Assembly (NCBI RefSeq): GCF_963662755.1
Contig: NZ_OY759725.1
Span: 1,625,781 to 1,689,780 of the forward strand
Direction of reading: 5' to 3'
From: an uncultured Sulfurimonas sp.
GTDB taxonomy: Bacteria; Campylobacterota; Campylobacteria; Campylobacterales; Sulfurimonadaceae
DNA: 64,000 nucleotides
The notes under the pieces are model-generated. The model saw only the letters and a list, made by a program, of their open reading frames with translations. It was not told where the DNA came from and did not search any database. Both the position numbers and the translations under genes were made by a program. The first letter of the stretch is position 1, and every line of letters starts with the position of its first letter. Below, in pieces: positions 1 to 8,953 of this stretch.

Positions 1-2
1 AA

Positions 3-797
3 CCTGCGATTTATTGGTATGGAAAAATAGTAAAGTATATTTCTAATGGAGATTTAGAAAAAGCTGATAACTATTACAGCTCTTTACAAGGTGAACATAT
101 TGGCTCTCCTCTTTTACCAGAAGCTACAATGATTTTGGCTATTGCTCATATGCATCATGAAGAGTATCTTTTAACTGAACACTTTTTAAATGAGTACATA
201 AAAAGATATGCTACTGCAAATGAAAAAGAAGATGCAGAGTTTTTGAAGATAAAAGCTAAGTATATGGCACTTCCAAATCCTAGACGTGACCAAGCTTTGA
301 TAGAAGAGGCAATAAAAGAGGCTCAAAAGTTTAAACACAACTATCCTAACTCTATGTATTATGCTATTGTAGATACAATGCAGACACGTCTTTATATGGC
401 TGAGGCTGCTTTGAATGAAACTATTGCAGACCTTTATACTAGACTAGATAAGCCAAAAAGTGCTGATTATTATAGAAATCTTAAGCCTCAACCATGGATA
501 AATTGGGATGAAATAGATAGAGCAAATACTGCTTGGTATAGAGCATGGTTTGAGGGAGATGGAACTGAGAGTTGGTATGCGTTTATGGTTCCAGATACAA
601 GAAGTGTTGTTTCAAGAAACTCAGTTGTAGATGACTCTGTTGCTAGTGAAGTTAAACCAAAAGAGATAGAAAAACCTAAAGAAAATCTTAGTAAATTTCA
701 ACAAGATGAGCTAAAAAAAGCACAAGATTTAAAAGACAAAGGCATTATCACAGAAGATGAGTTCAATGCCTTAAGAGATAAAATATTAGAACTTTAA
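3..797 (+). CDS. bamD: BamD-like outer-membrane assembly factor, C-terminal part, with SHOCT-like tail (5' end outside window)
   Basis: The open frame runs into the window from the left edge, so the true start, signal peptide and lipobox are not visible. What is seen is a helical, TPR-like protein (AIAHMHHEEYLLTEHFLNEYIK style repeats), as in BamD, the lipoprotein that works with BamA to insert beta-barrel proteins into the outer membrane. BamD-lon adjacency is typical of Campylobacter and Helicobacter relatives, from memory, and lon follows 16 bases downstream. After the TPR part there is a low-complexity linker rich in K, P and E, and then about 35 residues ending LRDKILEL that look like a SHOCT domain (KDKGIITEDEF core). 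The SHOCT-like tail is unusual for BamD. The family assignment rests on fold impression plus synteny. Confidence 0.75.
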   Translation, partial: PAIYWYGKIVKYISNGDLEKADNYYSSLQGEHIGSPLLPEATMILAIAHMHHEEYLLTEHFLNEYIKRYATANEKEDAEFLKIKAKYMALPNPRRDQALIEEAIKEAQKFKHNYPNSMYYAIVDTMQTRLYMAEAALNETIADLYTRLDKPKSADYYRNLKPQPWINWDEIDRANTAWYRAWFEGDGTESWYAFMVPDTRSVVSRNSVVDDSVASEVKPKEIEKPKENLSKFQQDELKKAQDLKDKGIITEDEFNALRDKILEL

Positions 798-813
798 GAA
801 ACTAGGAACAAAT

Positions 814-3237
814 ATGAAACTAAGCAATTACGGAGAATTTCCAGCGGATATACCTGTTATAGCAGAAGATGAACTTTTTTTATACCCTTTTATGATTTCA
901 CCTCTTTTTTTAAGTGATGAAAACAATATAAATGCTGCAACAGTTGCAATGGAAGATAGTTCATTGGTTATAGTCTGCCCTACAAAATCGTCTCGCAACG
1001 GAGAAAGAACATACGATGCTATATATGAAGCTGGTGTTGTTGGATCTATTATGAGAAAAGTTGCACTTCCTGATGGAAGAGTGAAAGTTCTTTTTCAAGG
1101 GCTTGCTCGTGCAAAAACACTTTATAAAGTCCAAGATTCTCCTCTTATTGCAAATGTAGATATTCTTCAAGCTACAAACTCAGAGTCTTTAAAAATAGAT
1201 GCCATACTAGAAGTAGTTCGTGAGAAAGTAAGAGTATTATCAGGTGTAAGTAACTACTTTCCTCCAGATTTGCTTAGAACCATAGAGGAAAATCATGACT
1301 ACAATAGAATAATTGATTTAATTTGTAGCAGTGTAAAACTTAAAAAAGAACAAGCTTATAAACTTTTTGTTGAGGTAGATACTGAGAAAAGATTTTTACT
1401 TTTAATCGATTATCTTATAGATGAAATAGAAGCAAATAAGCTTCAAAAAGAGATAAGAAGTAAAGTTCATACTCATATAGAAAAAGTAAATAAAGAGTAC
1501 TTTTTAAAAGAGCAGTTAAAACAGATACAAAAAGAGTTAGGTACTGATACTGCAAGAGATGAAGAGATAGAAGAGTATCGTAATAAACTAGAAGCAAAAA
1601 AAGATAAAATGGGAGAGGATGCATATAAGGAAATTTCTAAGCAGATAGAGAGATTTTCAAGAATGCATCCAGACTCTTCAGATGCATCTATGACTCAAAC
1701 TTATCTTGATTGGACTTTAGAGATTCCATTTGGTGAAAATGCAAAAAAAGCACTTAAAATTAAAGATGTAGAAAATCAACTAAATGAAGATCACTTCTCG
1801 CTTAAAAAACCAAAAGAGAGAATAGTAGAGTATTTTGCAGTTAAAGAGCTTTTAGAGTTAAGAGGCGTAAATAACGATAGTGCAGGAGCTATTTTATGTT
1901 TTTCAGGACCTCCAGGTGTTGGTAAAACTTCTTTAGCAAACTCTATTGCAGAGGCTTTAAAAAGACCTCTTATTAGAATAGCTCTTGGTGGACTTGAAGA
2001 TGTAAATGAGTTAAGAGGTCACAGAAGAACTTATGTGGGAGCTATGCCAGGACGTATTACTCAAGGTTTAATAGATGCTAAAAAGATGAATCCTGTTGTA
2101 GTTTTAGATGAGATAGACAAAGTTTCTCGTTCTCAAAGAGGAGATCCAACAGCGGCACTTTTAGAGATACTTGACCCTGAACAAAATAAAGAGTTTAGAG
2201 ATTATTATCTGAATTTTGATATAGATTTAAGTAAGGTGATTTTTATTGCTACTGCAAATGATGTTAGTCGTATTCCTACTCCACTTCGCGATAGAATGGA
2301 GTTTATAACTATAAGCTCATATACTCCACAAGAAAAATTTGAGATTGCAAATAGATATTTATTGCCTCAAGAGCTAAAAAAACATGGGCTTAAAAAGAGT
2401 GAAGTTAGTATCTCAAAACCAGCATTTAAAGAGTTGATTCATAGTTATACTAGAGAAGCTGGAGTTAGAAATCTTCGTCGTCGCATAGCAGATATGTGTA
2501 GAAAAGTTGCTCGTCAGATGCTAGAAGATAGTAGTATAAATAAAGTATCTATTACTCTTAAAAATTTAAAAGACTTTTTTGATAAAAGTGTGTTTGAGAT
2601 AGAAAAAACCACCAAAGTTCCAGTTGTTGGTGTAGTAAATGGTCTTGCATGGACATCAGTCGGTGGAGATGTTCTTAAGATAGAGAGCATCCGTATAAAA
2701 GGTAAAGGAACGATGCAACTAACTGGTAGTCTAGGTGATGTTATGAAAGAGAGTGCAAGAATTGCTATGAGTGTTGTTAAGACGCTTATAGATTCTAAAA
2801 AACTAAAAATAGCACCAGAGAATATTCCTCTTACATTTAAAGAAAAAGAAGAAAATATAAAAGTAGATGCTAGTGAAGTTTACAAGCGTTATGACTTGCA
2901 TATACACGTTCCAGATGGTGCTACTCCAAAAGATGGACCAAGTGCTGGTATAGCAATGGTTAGTGTTATATCATCAATTTTAAGTGGTGAAAAAATTCGC
3001 TCTGAGATTGCAATGACTGGAGAGGTCTCTTTAAGTGGAGATGTTTTACCAATTGGTGGATTAAAAGAGAAGCTAATTGCTGCACATAAAGCAGGAATGA
3101 GTAAGGTTCTTATTCCATCTAAAAACTATGAAAGAGATTTAGAAGACATACCTAAAGAGGTAAAAGATTCACTTGAAATAGTTAGTGTTAGTAGAGTTGA
3201 AGAAGTTTTAAAACATATATTAGTCAAGGAGTCTTAA
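814..3237 (+). CDS. lon: ATP-dependent protease Lon
   Basis: 807 residues, the normal length for bacterial Lon, the cytoplasmic AAA+ serine protease that degrades misfolded and regulatory proteins. An N-terminal substrate-binding domain (about 1-200) is followed by a coiled-coil region. The AAA+ module has Walker A GPPGVGKT at residues 365-372 and Walker B VVVLDEIDK. The C-terminal protease domain has the catalytic serine in DGPSAG (Ser710) and the lysine in GGLKEK (Lys753), 43 residues apart as in the Escherichia coli enzyme. The start ATG follows an AGGAACAA ribosome site. The gene probably shares a transcript with bamD, and its end overlaps a palindrome shared with the convergent receiver gene. 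Confidence 0.97.
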   Translation: MKLSNYGEFPADIPVIAEDELFLYPFMISPLFLSDENNINAATVAMEDSSLVIVCPTKSSRNGERTYDAIYEAGVVGSIMRKVALPDGRVKVLFQGLARAKTLYKVQDSPLIANVDILQATNSESLKIDAILEVVREKVRVLSGVSNYFPPDLLRTIEENHDYNRIIDLICSSVKLKKEQAYKLFVEVDTEKRFLLLIDYLIDEIEANKLQKEIRSKVHTHIEKVNKEYFLKEQLKQIQKELGTDTARDEEIEEYRNKLEAKKDKMGEDAYKEISKQIERFSRMHPDSSDASMTQTYLDWTLEIPFGENAKKALKIKDVENQLNEDHFSLKKPKERIVEYFAVKELLELRGVNNDSAGAILCFSGPPGVGKTSLANSIAEALKRPLIRIALGGLEDVNELRGHRRTYVGAMPGRITQGLIDAKKMNPVVVLDEIDKVSRSQRGDPTAALLEILDPEQNKEFRDYYLNFDIDLSKVIFIATANDVSRIPTPLRDRMEFITISSYTPQEKFEIANRYLLPQELKKHGLKKSEVSISKPAFKELIHSYTREAGVRNLRRRIADMCRKVARQMLEDSSINKVSITLKNLKDFFDKSVFEIEKTTKVPVVGVVNGLAWTSVGGDVLKIESIRIKGKGTMQLTGSLGDVMKESARIAMSVVKTLIDSKKLKIAPENIPLTFKEKEENIKVDASEVYKRYDLHIHVPDGATPKDGPSAGIAMVSVISSILSGEKIRSEIAMTGEVSLSGDVLPIGGLKEKLIAAHKAGMSKVLIPSKNYERDLEDIPKEVKDSLEIVSVSRVEEVLKHILVKES

Positions 3238-3252
3238 GACTTCCTAGACTAA
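3220..3252. terminator. Bidirectional terminator-like palindrome between lon and the receiver gene
   Basis: An imperfect inverted repeat with arms TTAGTC/GACTAA, then AGGA/TCCT, then a GTC/GAC tip. It lies across the 3' end of lon (stop at 3235-3237) and the 3' end of the convergent receiver gene (stop at 3244-3246). There is no strong T run on either side. A shared convergent terminator is inferred from position and symmetry. Confidence 0.5.
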
Positions 3253-3621
3253 AACTGTGGATATCTTTTGAAGCAGTTCAGTGTTTCTTATAGGTTTCAT
3301 TAAAAAACCATTAGCCCCAAACTCTAAAGCCTCACTTTTTTTTGTTTCATCGGTGGTAAGAACTATGATTGGTAATTGATGAAGATTGTCATCTGCTCGT
3401 ACAACTTTAAGCATCTCTATACCGCCCATAACAGGCATAATAATATCTAGAAGGATTAAATCAATATCATCTCTTGCTTTTAGTTCACCAATAGCATCTG
3501 AGCCATTTTTAGCTTCAATGACTTCTTTAACCTTTCCACTTTTCATAAGCATAGATTTTAGCAACTTTAGATTTATCATATCATCATCAACTGCTAAAAC
3601 TACTAAGTCTTCTTTGGACAT
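3244..3621 (-). CDS. Single-domain response regulator (CheY-like receiver)
   Basis: 125 residues forming one receiver domain with no output domain. The acidic pocket is AVDDD (residues 10-14), the phosphoacceptor is Asp59 in LLDIIMP, and the conserved lysine lies in LMKPI near residue 108. Such stand-alone receivers act by docking on another protein or as phosphate relays. It is the last gene of a minus-strand cassette, 10 bases after the hybrid kinase gene, so the kinase or the Hpt protein is its likely phosphodonor. An AAGGAATAA ribosome site precedes the ATG. Confidence 0.9.
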   Translation of the reverse strand: MSKEDLVVLAVDDDMINLKLLKSMLMKSGKVKEVIEAKNGSDAIGELKARDDIDLILLDIIMPVMGGIEMLKVVRADDNLHQLPIIVLTTDETKKSEALEFGANGFLMKPIRNTELLQKISTVLV

Positions 3622-3631
3622 TTTTTATTCC

Positions 3632-6600
3632 TTAAATAAATTTTTCAAATACTAAACGCAGTAAGTCTTTATTTACAATATTTTTAATTAATTCATGCAC
3701 ATATAAAGCATCATCTGAATTTTCTTCTATCGAAGGATCGCTAATCAAGACCAAATAAGTAGTCAATCCACTCTCTTTGTTGGAAGCTTTGATATCATTG
3801 GAGAATTTTTCTAGATTTAAATCATCAAATTCTTTATCAAAAAGTACAAGTTTGTATCTATTTTTAGTGCTTAAGTTTTCTAGTTCTTCAACTGTGTGAG
3901 CAAGTTCATAAGTATAACCTAAAGAGTCTAGAAGTTGAACATATAGTTTAGATTCAAAAAGACTTTTTTTAGCCAATAATATATCAGCTTTAAATTCTTT
4001 TTCATCAATATCTGGCTTTTCATCAACTTCTTCTATTAATTCTGGTTTAATCTCATTTGTATCATCAGGTACTAAAGACTCATCTACAATAAAATCAACT
4101 AAGAAGTGATTTAGAAGAGAGATGATTTCAGAGCGAACTAAAGGTTTAGTTGTGTATTCATCAAGACCAGCTTCGATAAATCTTTCTCTATCTCCTTTGA
4201 GTGCATTAGCTGTTAGAGCTAAAATAGGCACATGGGGTTGGTTGAAATCTTCTTCATACTCTAATATCTCTGCTGTTGCTTCAACACCATCAAGATAAGG
4301 CATCTGTATATCCATAAAAATTAAATCATAATTTTCATCTTTTCTTTTTTGAAATGCTTCAAGTCCATTGTTTGCAATACTAACATTTAACCCTAAATCT
4401 TCAAGGGTTCTTTTGATGAGTTTTTGATTGATGATATTATCTTCTGCAACTAAGACATTTGCTTGAAATTTTGATGTATTTTTATTGAATTTTTTACGAT
4501 TTGTTTTTGTAATTTTTTTTGTACTAAAATTCTCAATACTGTAGTTTTCTAAGGCTAATTTAACTTTTGAAATATTTAAAGGCTCATATATAGTTTTAAA
4601 TATTTTTATATGTAGAGACTCTATCTGTTTCATATAGTATGATTTTGTTAAAAGAATCAATGCTTGTGGTAGATTTGCATAGTTTATTAAATCATTATCT
4701 TTTGTATAGTCATAATCTATAAAAAGCAAATCATAATTTACTTGTTTTTGAAGAGTATCTAGTTCATTTAAATCCGTAAATAATGTATAATTAACCCCAT
4801 AAAAATCAAGATATTCACGAAGATAAGTCTCTTGTTTTTTTGTTTTAAGATCTGTTTGTAATATTAAAGCATTTAAACTTGAAAAACTTCCCTCAGAACT
4901 TTCATTTAAAGTTTCTACTTCTTCAAAGTCTATTGTGAAGAAGAAAGTAGTTCCAGCTCCAGATTCACTATGAAGATCAAGTTCACCACCCATTAACTCG
5001 ATAAATCTACTTGAGATTGTTAAACCAAGACCTGTTCCACCATACTTACGAGTAATTGATGTATCTGCTTGAGAAAATGCCTCAAATATTCTTGATTTTT
5101 GCTCACTTGTTACACCGATACCACTATCTTGAACTTCAAATCTAACTTTTGTTTTACCGTTTTGGTCAGACTCAATTTTTCTAATATCAACATTTATAGC
5201 TCCGGCACTGCTAGTAAATTTAACCGCATTTGATAAAAGATTGATAATAACTTCTTTGATTTTAGTCGGATCACCTTTTAATGGATGCTCTAAGGCTGGA
5301 TCGATAAAACAGCCAAGGTCAATATGTTTTTCACTTGCACGAACAGCATAAACTTCAACAGCGCTTTCAAACTCATCAATAGGATTAAATACTATATCTT
5401 CAATCTCAAGTTTATTACTCTCAATTTTAGATAAGTCTAAAATATTGTTAATAATTTCAAGAAGATTTTCAGATGATTTTTCAATTATTTCAACAAATTC
5501 AATTTGTTCTTCACCAAGACCTGTATCTTTAAGAAGCTCTGTAAACCCAACGATACCATTTAAAGGAGTACGAATTTCATGAGACATATTTGCAAGGAAC
5601 ATCGACTTAGCTTCACTTGCTTCTTGTGCTGATTCTTTATCTTCTCTTGTTTGTTCGATGATTTTTTCAAGTAAATCATAAGCCTCAGCTGTACCATCTG
5701 CTGTATGTAAGTTAATGATTGATGCACCATCTTCATTATCACTAGTATCTTGTGCAACTCTTTTTAGTACATCTTCAAGATTTTTAATATTTCTAGTAAT
5801 TTCATTTGATAAAAAGAAACCTAAAGTTGCTAATATAACTGAAATAAGCCAAATACTAAGGGTAACAACAAGAAACTGTAGAGACTCTTCTTGAACTTTT
5901 GCAGCTCTATTATTCATCTCATTTAGTAGTAAATCTTCTGCGTTAGAGATTATGTTGATTTTCTCAGAATGCATTGTAAACCAAACACCAGAACTAATGT
6001 CATAATCTGCACTTTTACTAGCTGAAATTATCGCTGTTCTTTCTGTGTTTATATCCTCAAAAAGTTCTATAGCATCTTCATTTTTAAATAATAAATCAAG
6101 TTCATCAAGAAGTGTTTGATTGTGAAGAGTTCTATAGTTAAGAGCATCTGCTTTACCTATAATAGAAATCCACTTGTTTAAATCTTCTTCTTTTAGTTGA
6201 GTTGAGCGAGATATGATATATGACATATATCCTCTTTCAATACCACTAAATTCTTTGGCATTAACCATTGAAATATATATCGAGTAAAGTTCATTTATAT
6301 CTTGATCGGTTTGATTGTTTGTAATTTGCTCTAGTTGAGAAATAGCTTCTCTTTGAACTTCGCTATAAACATCGGTAAATACTTTTTTGAATGTTATTTT
6401 ATTGGCATCTACTAGCTCTCTTGCTTCTTGAATTATTTTTAAAGAATTTTGGATAGATTTATAGTTTTGACAAGTAATGCATTGTTCTTCACCTTTAGAA
6501 TGCTCATGAGAAGTAGATTCATTTTTTGTGTGATTTATATACTCTTGTGCTTTTATATCAACTATTTTTCTCTGTTCTTGAAGAGATTTAAAGATGTTTT

Positions 6601-6820
6601 TTGAGGGATTTCCGAGGTACATAGCTGTCATACCTCTCTCTCTTGCTATGTTACCAACTACATCATTTAGATATCTGTTTTCAGATAGTTTGTCATGCAA
6701 AATTTCTGCATTTTGATAATTTTTATATGAATCGTATAGGTAATAACTTGTTAATGAAAACAAAATAACAATAGGAAATAAACTAATTAACCTAAGTCTG
6801 TTTTTTAAACCCAACTGCAT
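3632..6820 (-). CDS. NIT-domain hybrid sensor histidine kinase with two C-terminal receiver-type domains
   Basis: 1062 residues. One membrane segment lies near residues 12-30 and a second just before the kinase core (LQFLVVTLSIWLISVILATLGFF). Between them is a periplasmic region resembling the nitrate/nitrite-sensing NIT domain (IARERGMTAMYLGN). It is interrupted by a His- and Cys-containing insert (HEHSKGEEQCITCQN). The cytoplasmic part has a HisKA domain with His414 in NMSHEIRTPLNG, an HATPase with N, G1 and G2 boxes (LLSNAVKF, DSGIGV, GGTGLGL), a degenerate receiver-like segment, a true receiver with phosphoacceptor Asp837 (FMDIQMP), and a last receiver-like segment lacking clear catalytic residues. 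The ligand is unknown; NIT domains are known for nitrate/nitrite sensing, but that role is inferred here. Confidence 0.88.
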   Translation of the reverse strand: MQLGLKNRLRLISLFPIVILFSLTSYYLYDSYKNYQNAEILHDKLSENRYLNDVVGNIARERGMTAMYLGNPSKNIFKSLQEQRKIVDIKAQEYINHTKNESTSHEHSKGEEQCITCQNYKSIQNSLKIIQEARELVDANKITFKKVFTDVYSEVQREAISQLEQITNNQTDQDINELYSIYISMVNAKEFSGIERGYMSYIISRSTQLKEEDLNKWISIIGKADALNYRTLHNQTLLDELDLLFKNEDAIELFEDINTERTAIISASKSADYDISSGVWFTMHSEKINIISNAEDLLLNEMNNRAAKVQEESLQFLVVTLSIWLISVILATLGFFLSNEITRNIKNLEDVLKRVAQDTSDNEDGASIINLHTADGTAEAYDLLEKIIEQTREDKESAQEASEAKSMFLANMSHEIRTPLNGIVGFTELLKDTGLGEEQIEFVEIIEKSSENLLEIINNILDLSKIESNKLEIEDIVFNPIDEFESAVEVYAVRASEKHIDLGCFIDPALEHPLKGDPTKIKEVIINLLSNAVKFTSSAGAINVDIRKIESDQNGKTKVRFEVQDSGIGVTSEQKSRIFEAFSQADTSITRKYGGTGLGLTISSRFIELMGGELDLHSESGAGTTFFFTIDFEEVETLNESSEGSFSSLNALILQTDLKTKKQETYLREYLDFYGVNYTLFTDLNELDTLQKQVNYDLLFIDYDYTKDNDLINYANLPQALILLTKSYYMKQIESLHIKIFKTIYEPLNISKVKLALENYSIENFSTKKITKTNRKKFNKNTSKFQANVLVAEDNIINQKLIKRTLEDLGLNVSIANNGLEAFQKRKDENYDLIFMDIQMPYLDGVEATAEILEYEEDFNQPHVPILALTANALKGDRERFIEAGLDEYTTKPLVRSEIISLLNHFLVDFIVDESLVPDDTNEIKPELIEEVDEKPDIDEKEFKADILLAKKSLFESKLYVQLLDSLGYTYELAHTVEELENLSTKNRYKLVLFDKEFDDLNLEKFSNDIKASNKESGLTTYLVLISDPSIEENSDDALYVHELIKNIVNKDLLRLVFEKFI

Positions 6821-6823
6821 AAA

Positions 6824-8464
6824 CTATACCTCTTCATCAGATATTTGTTGTAGTTTATTAACAATAGCATCTACAGCTTCTTTGGCTCTGTCTGAATCTT
6901 GTGTATTGATGATAGATTCAAGCTCAACTTGATAGTCGTGTATTCTCATATTATCACTCATACCTTTTAGTTTAATAGCTGCTTTTTTCCATAAAATTGG
7001 ATTGTTTTGCTCTATTGCTTTATTTACTTCTAAGCAAGCATTTTTACTCTCATCTAAAAAATCATCAAAAAGTACATGAAAACTTTTTTCATCTATACCA
7101 ATCTCATTTGCAGCTTTAGATTTATCATATTTAACTGTTTTTGGTTCATTGCTGATTTCTATCTCTTCATCTAGTGTGATTGTATCGAGTTCTTCTAGTT
7201 CATCTAGTTCTATGTCTATATCTTCTTGAGTTGGTTCGTCTATCTCTATAAAATCATCATCAGCAAGTTCTGGCATCTCTATTTTTTGTGGAACTTCTGA
7301 ATCATCGATTTGTATCTTTTGCATAGCTGGTTTTTTAATCTCATCTTTGAAACTAATAATCAAATCTTCATCTTCTAGCTCTTCTTCTAGATTTTCTTCT
7401 TCTGTGATAGTCTCTTTTTTTGAAGGTAGAAGTTTGCCATGAGACTCTGATAGCTTTTTAATCATTCCATAAAATGCGTCAATATTTTCTTTTATTTCAG
7501 CATTGTCACTTGATGTATTTACTGTTGTTAAAACTTCAAAAGCATCTTCTACTCTTAGATTTGCAGCTACACCTTTTAATTTATGTGAAAGAATTTTTAC
7601 ATTGTCTATATTGTTTTGGCTAAGTGAGTCATATAAATCATCTTTAAAATCATTTGCTTGTGAAATAAAATCTTGAATAAATTCTTCGATTAAATCAACA
7701 GGAAGTCCAAGTTCATCTGAAGCAAGCTTAGGATCATATACATAGTCACTTCCATGACTAGGCGTCTGTTTATCTAATGATGATTTTTGCTCAAGAACTT
7801 CTTGAGAACTCTCTTCTTCTACTTCTTGAGTTGAAATTTCTTCTTCTAAACCATTGTCGCTCTCATCAACTTCAACTAACTCTTCATTGAAATCAAAGTG
7901 AGAACTTTCATAGATATCTTTTACAACTTTATTGTTTAGCTCTAGTTCATCTAAGGTGTCACCCTTGCTTACTTCATAAGGATCATGAGTTACTTCTACT
8001 TTTTCATTTTCAAAAACTTTATTGTTTTTATTATCTTCAACATCAAGCGTGTTAAATATTGCTGTATTTTCTGTAGAAATTATTGGTGCGGATTTTTCAA
8101 GAACATCGCTTGCAACTTTTTCATTTTCAAGATGTGTCAATGCTCTTAAGTTTACAAGATTAATTATGTAAGCTTTTTGTGATGGATTATCAACTAAATA
8201 AGCAGTTTTTATATCAAGCGTACATTTATAACTTTTTCCACTTGCATGGATAACAACTTTTGATTCTTCATTTCCCTCTGCGCAGGTAACAAAGTCTATC
8301 CAGTGAACGTGTTTAAAGTTATGTACAAAACCAGGAGTTTTTACAAATAAGTCTGCAAAGTCCGCTGACTCGTTTCTAAGCTGTGACAAGTCTGAAAATC
8401 CAAGAGCTTTTAGATCAACTTCATCAATTCCAACAAACTCTTTTTTATAGTTATATATTAACAT
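6824..8464 (-). CDS. Histidine phosphotransfer (Hpt) protein with a second degenerate Hpt domain
   Basis: 546 residues. The first ~110 residues (LIYNYKKEFVGIDEVDLKAL and after) look like a PAS-type or other small sensory fold. A long acidic linker follows. An Hpt domain has the phosphorylatable His294 in SHKLKGVAANLR. A second acidic linker leads to a C-terminal Hpt-like helical bundle whose matching motif is AAIKLKGMSDNMR; isoleucine stands where histidine is needed, so this copy should not carry phosphate. The gene is 3 bases upstream of the hybrid kinase and very likely forms a phosphorelay with it. The acidic linkers make the protein elongated. The exact role is inferred. Confidence 0.8.
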   Translation of the reverse strand: MLIYNYKKEFVGIDEVDLKALGFSDLSQLRNESADFADLFVKTPGFVHNFKHVHWIDFVTCAEGNEESKVVIHASGKSYKCTLDIKTAYLVDNPSQKAYIINLVNLRALTHLENEKVASDVLEKSAPIISTENTAIFNTLDVEDNKNNKVFENEKVEVTHDPYEVSKGDTLDELELNNKVVKDIYESSHFDFNEELVEVDESDNGLEEEISTQEVEEESSQEVLEQKSSLDKQTPSHGSDYVYDPKLASDELGLPVDLIEEFIQDFISQANDFKDDLYDSLSQNNIDNVKILSHKLKGVAANLRVEDAFEVLTTVNTSSDNAEIKENIDAFYGMIKKLSESHGKLLPSKKETITEEENLEEELEDEDLIISFKDEIKKPAMQKIQIDDSEVPQKIEMPELADDDFIEIDEPTQEDIDIELDELEELDTITLDEEIEISNEPKTVKYDKSKAANEIGIDEKSFHVLFDDFLDESKNACLEVNKAIEQNNPILWKKAAIKLKGMSDNMRIHDYQVELESIINTQDSDRAKEAVDAIVNKLQQISDEEV

Positions 8465-8473
8465 TAGTACTCC

Positions 8474-8887
8474 TTAATTTTCACTCTCAAGCATTTTTTT
8501 GTAAAGTGTTTCATTTTCTTGTATATCTTTTCTTGAAGCTACTTTTCTAGCAGCTATATAGCCTGTTATCTCTTTGTTTTCATTATGAACTGGTATTATT
8601 TCTGAATCAACCCAGTAGTATAACCCATCTTTACGAAGATTTTTAAGTAAACCATTCCATGATTGACCACTTTGTATAGTACTCCACATCTTAGTAAATA
8701 TGGCTTTTGGCATATCTGGATGTCTTATAATATTGTGGTTACTTCCTATGAGTTCATCAATTTTATAACCTGAAACTTCACAGAATTTTCTATTTGCAAA
8801 AGTTATAATTCCCCTTAAGTCAGTTTGACTTATCAATAGGCTTCCCTCTAGCATATACTCTTCATCAATTGGTACTACTTTGTTCAT
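8474..8887 (-). CDS. Aer-type PAS domain protein
   Basis: 137 residues consisting of one PAS domain of the Aer/energy-taxis type: TDLRGIITFANRKFCEVSGY, then NHNIIRHPDMPKAIF, then WNGLLKNLRKDGLYYWVDSEIIPV. In Aer this fold binds FAD and senses redox or oxygen state; the NIIRHPDMP signature is kept. No transmembrane, HAMP or methyl-accepting domain is present, so it would work as a soluble sensor passing a signal to a partner. It is the first gene of the cassette with the Hpt protein, hybrid kinase and receiver (9-base spacing to the Hpt gene), and a gap of 66 bases separates it from uvrC. An AAGGTTAG site precedes the ATG. Confidence 0.85.
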   Translation of the reverse strand: MNKVVPIDEEYMLEGSLLISQTDLRGIITFANRKFCEVSGYKIDELIGSNHNIIRHPDMPKAIFTKMWSTIQSGQSWNGLLKNLRKDGLYYWVDSEIIPVHNENKEITGYIAARKVASRKDIQENETLYKKMLESEN

Positions 8888-8953
8888 AATCTAACCTTAT
8901 AGTTTACAAAATATTATGGATACAAATATATCATAATAGATGCAAAACTATAC

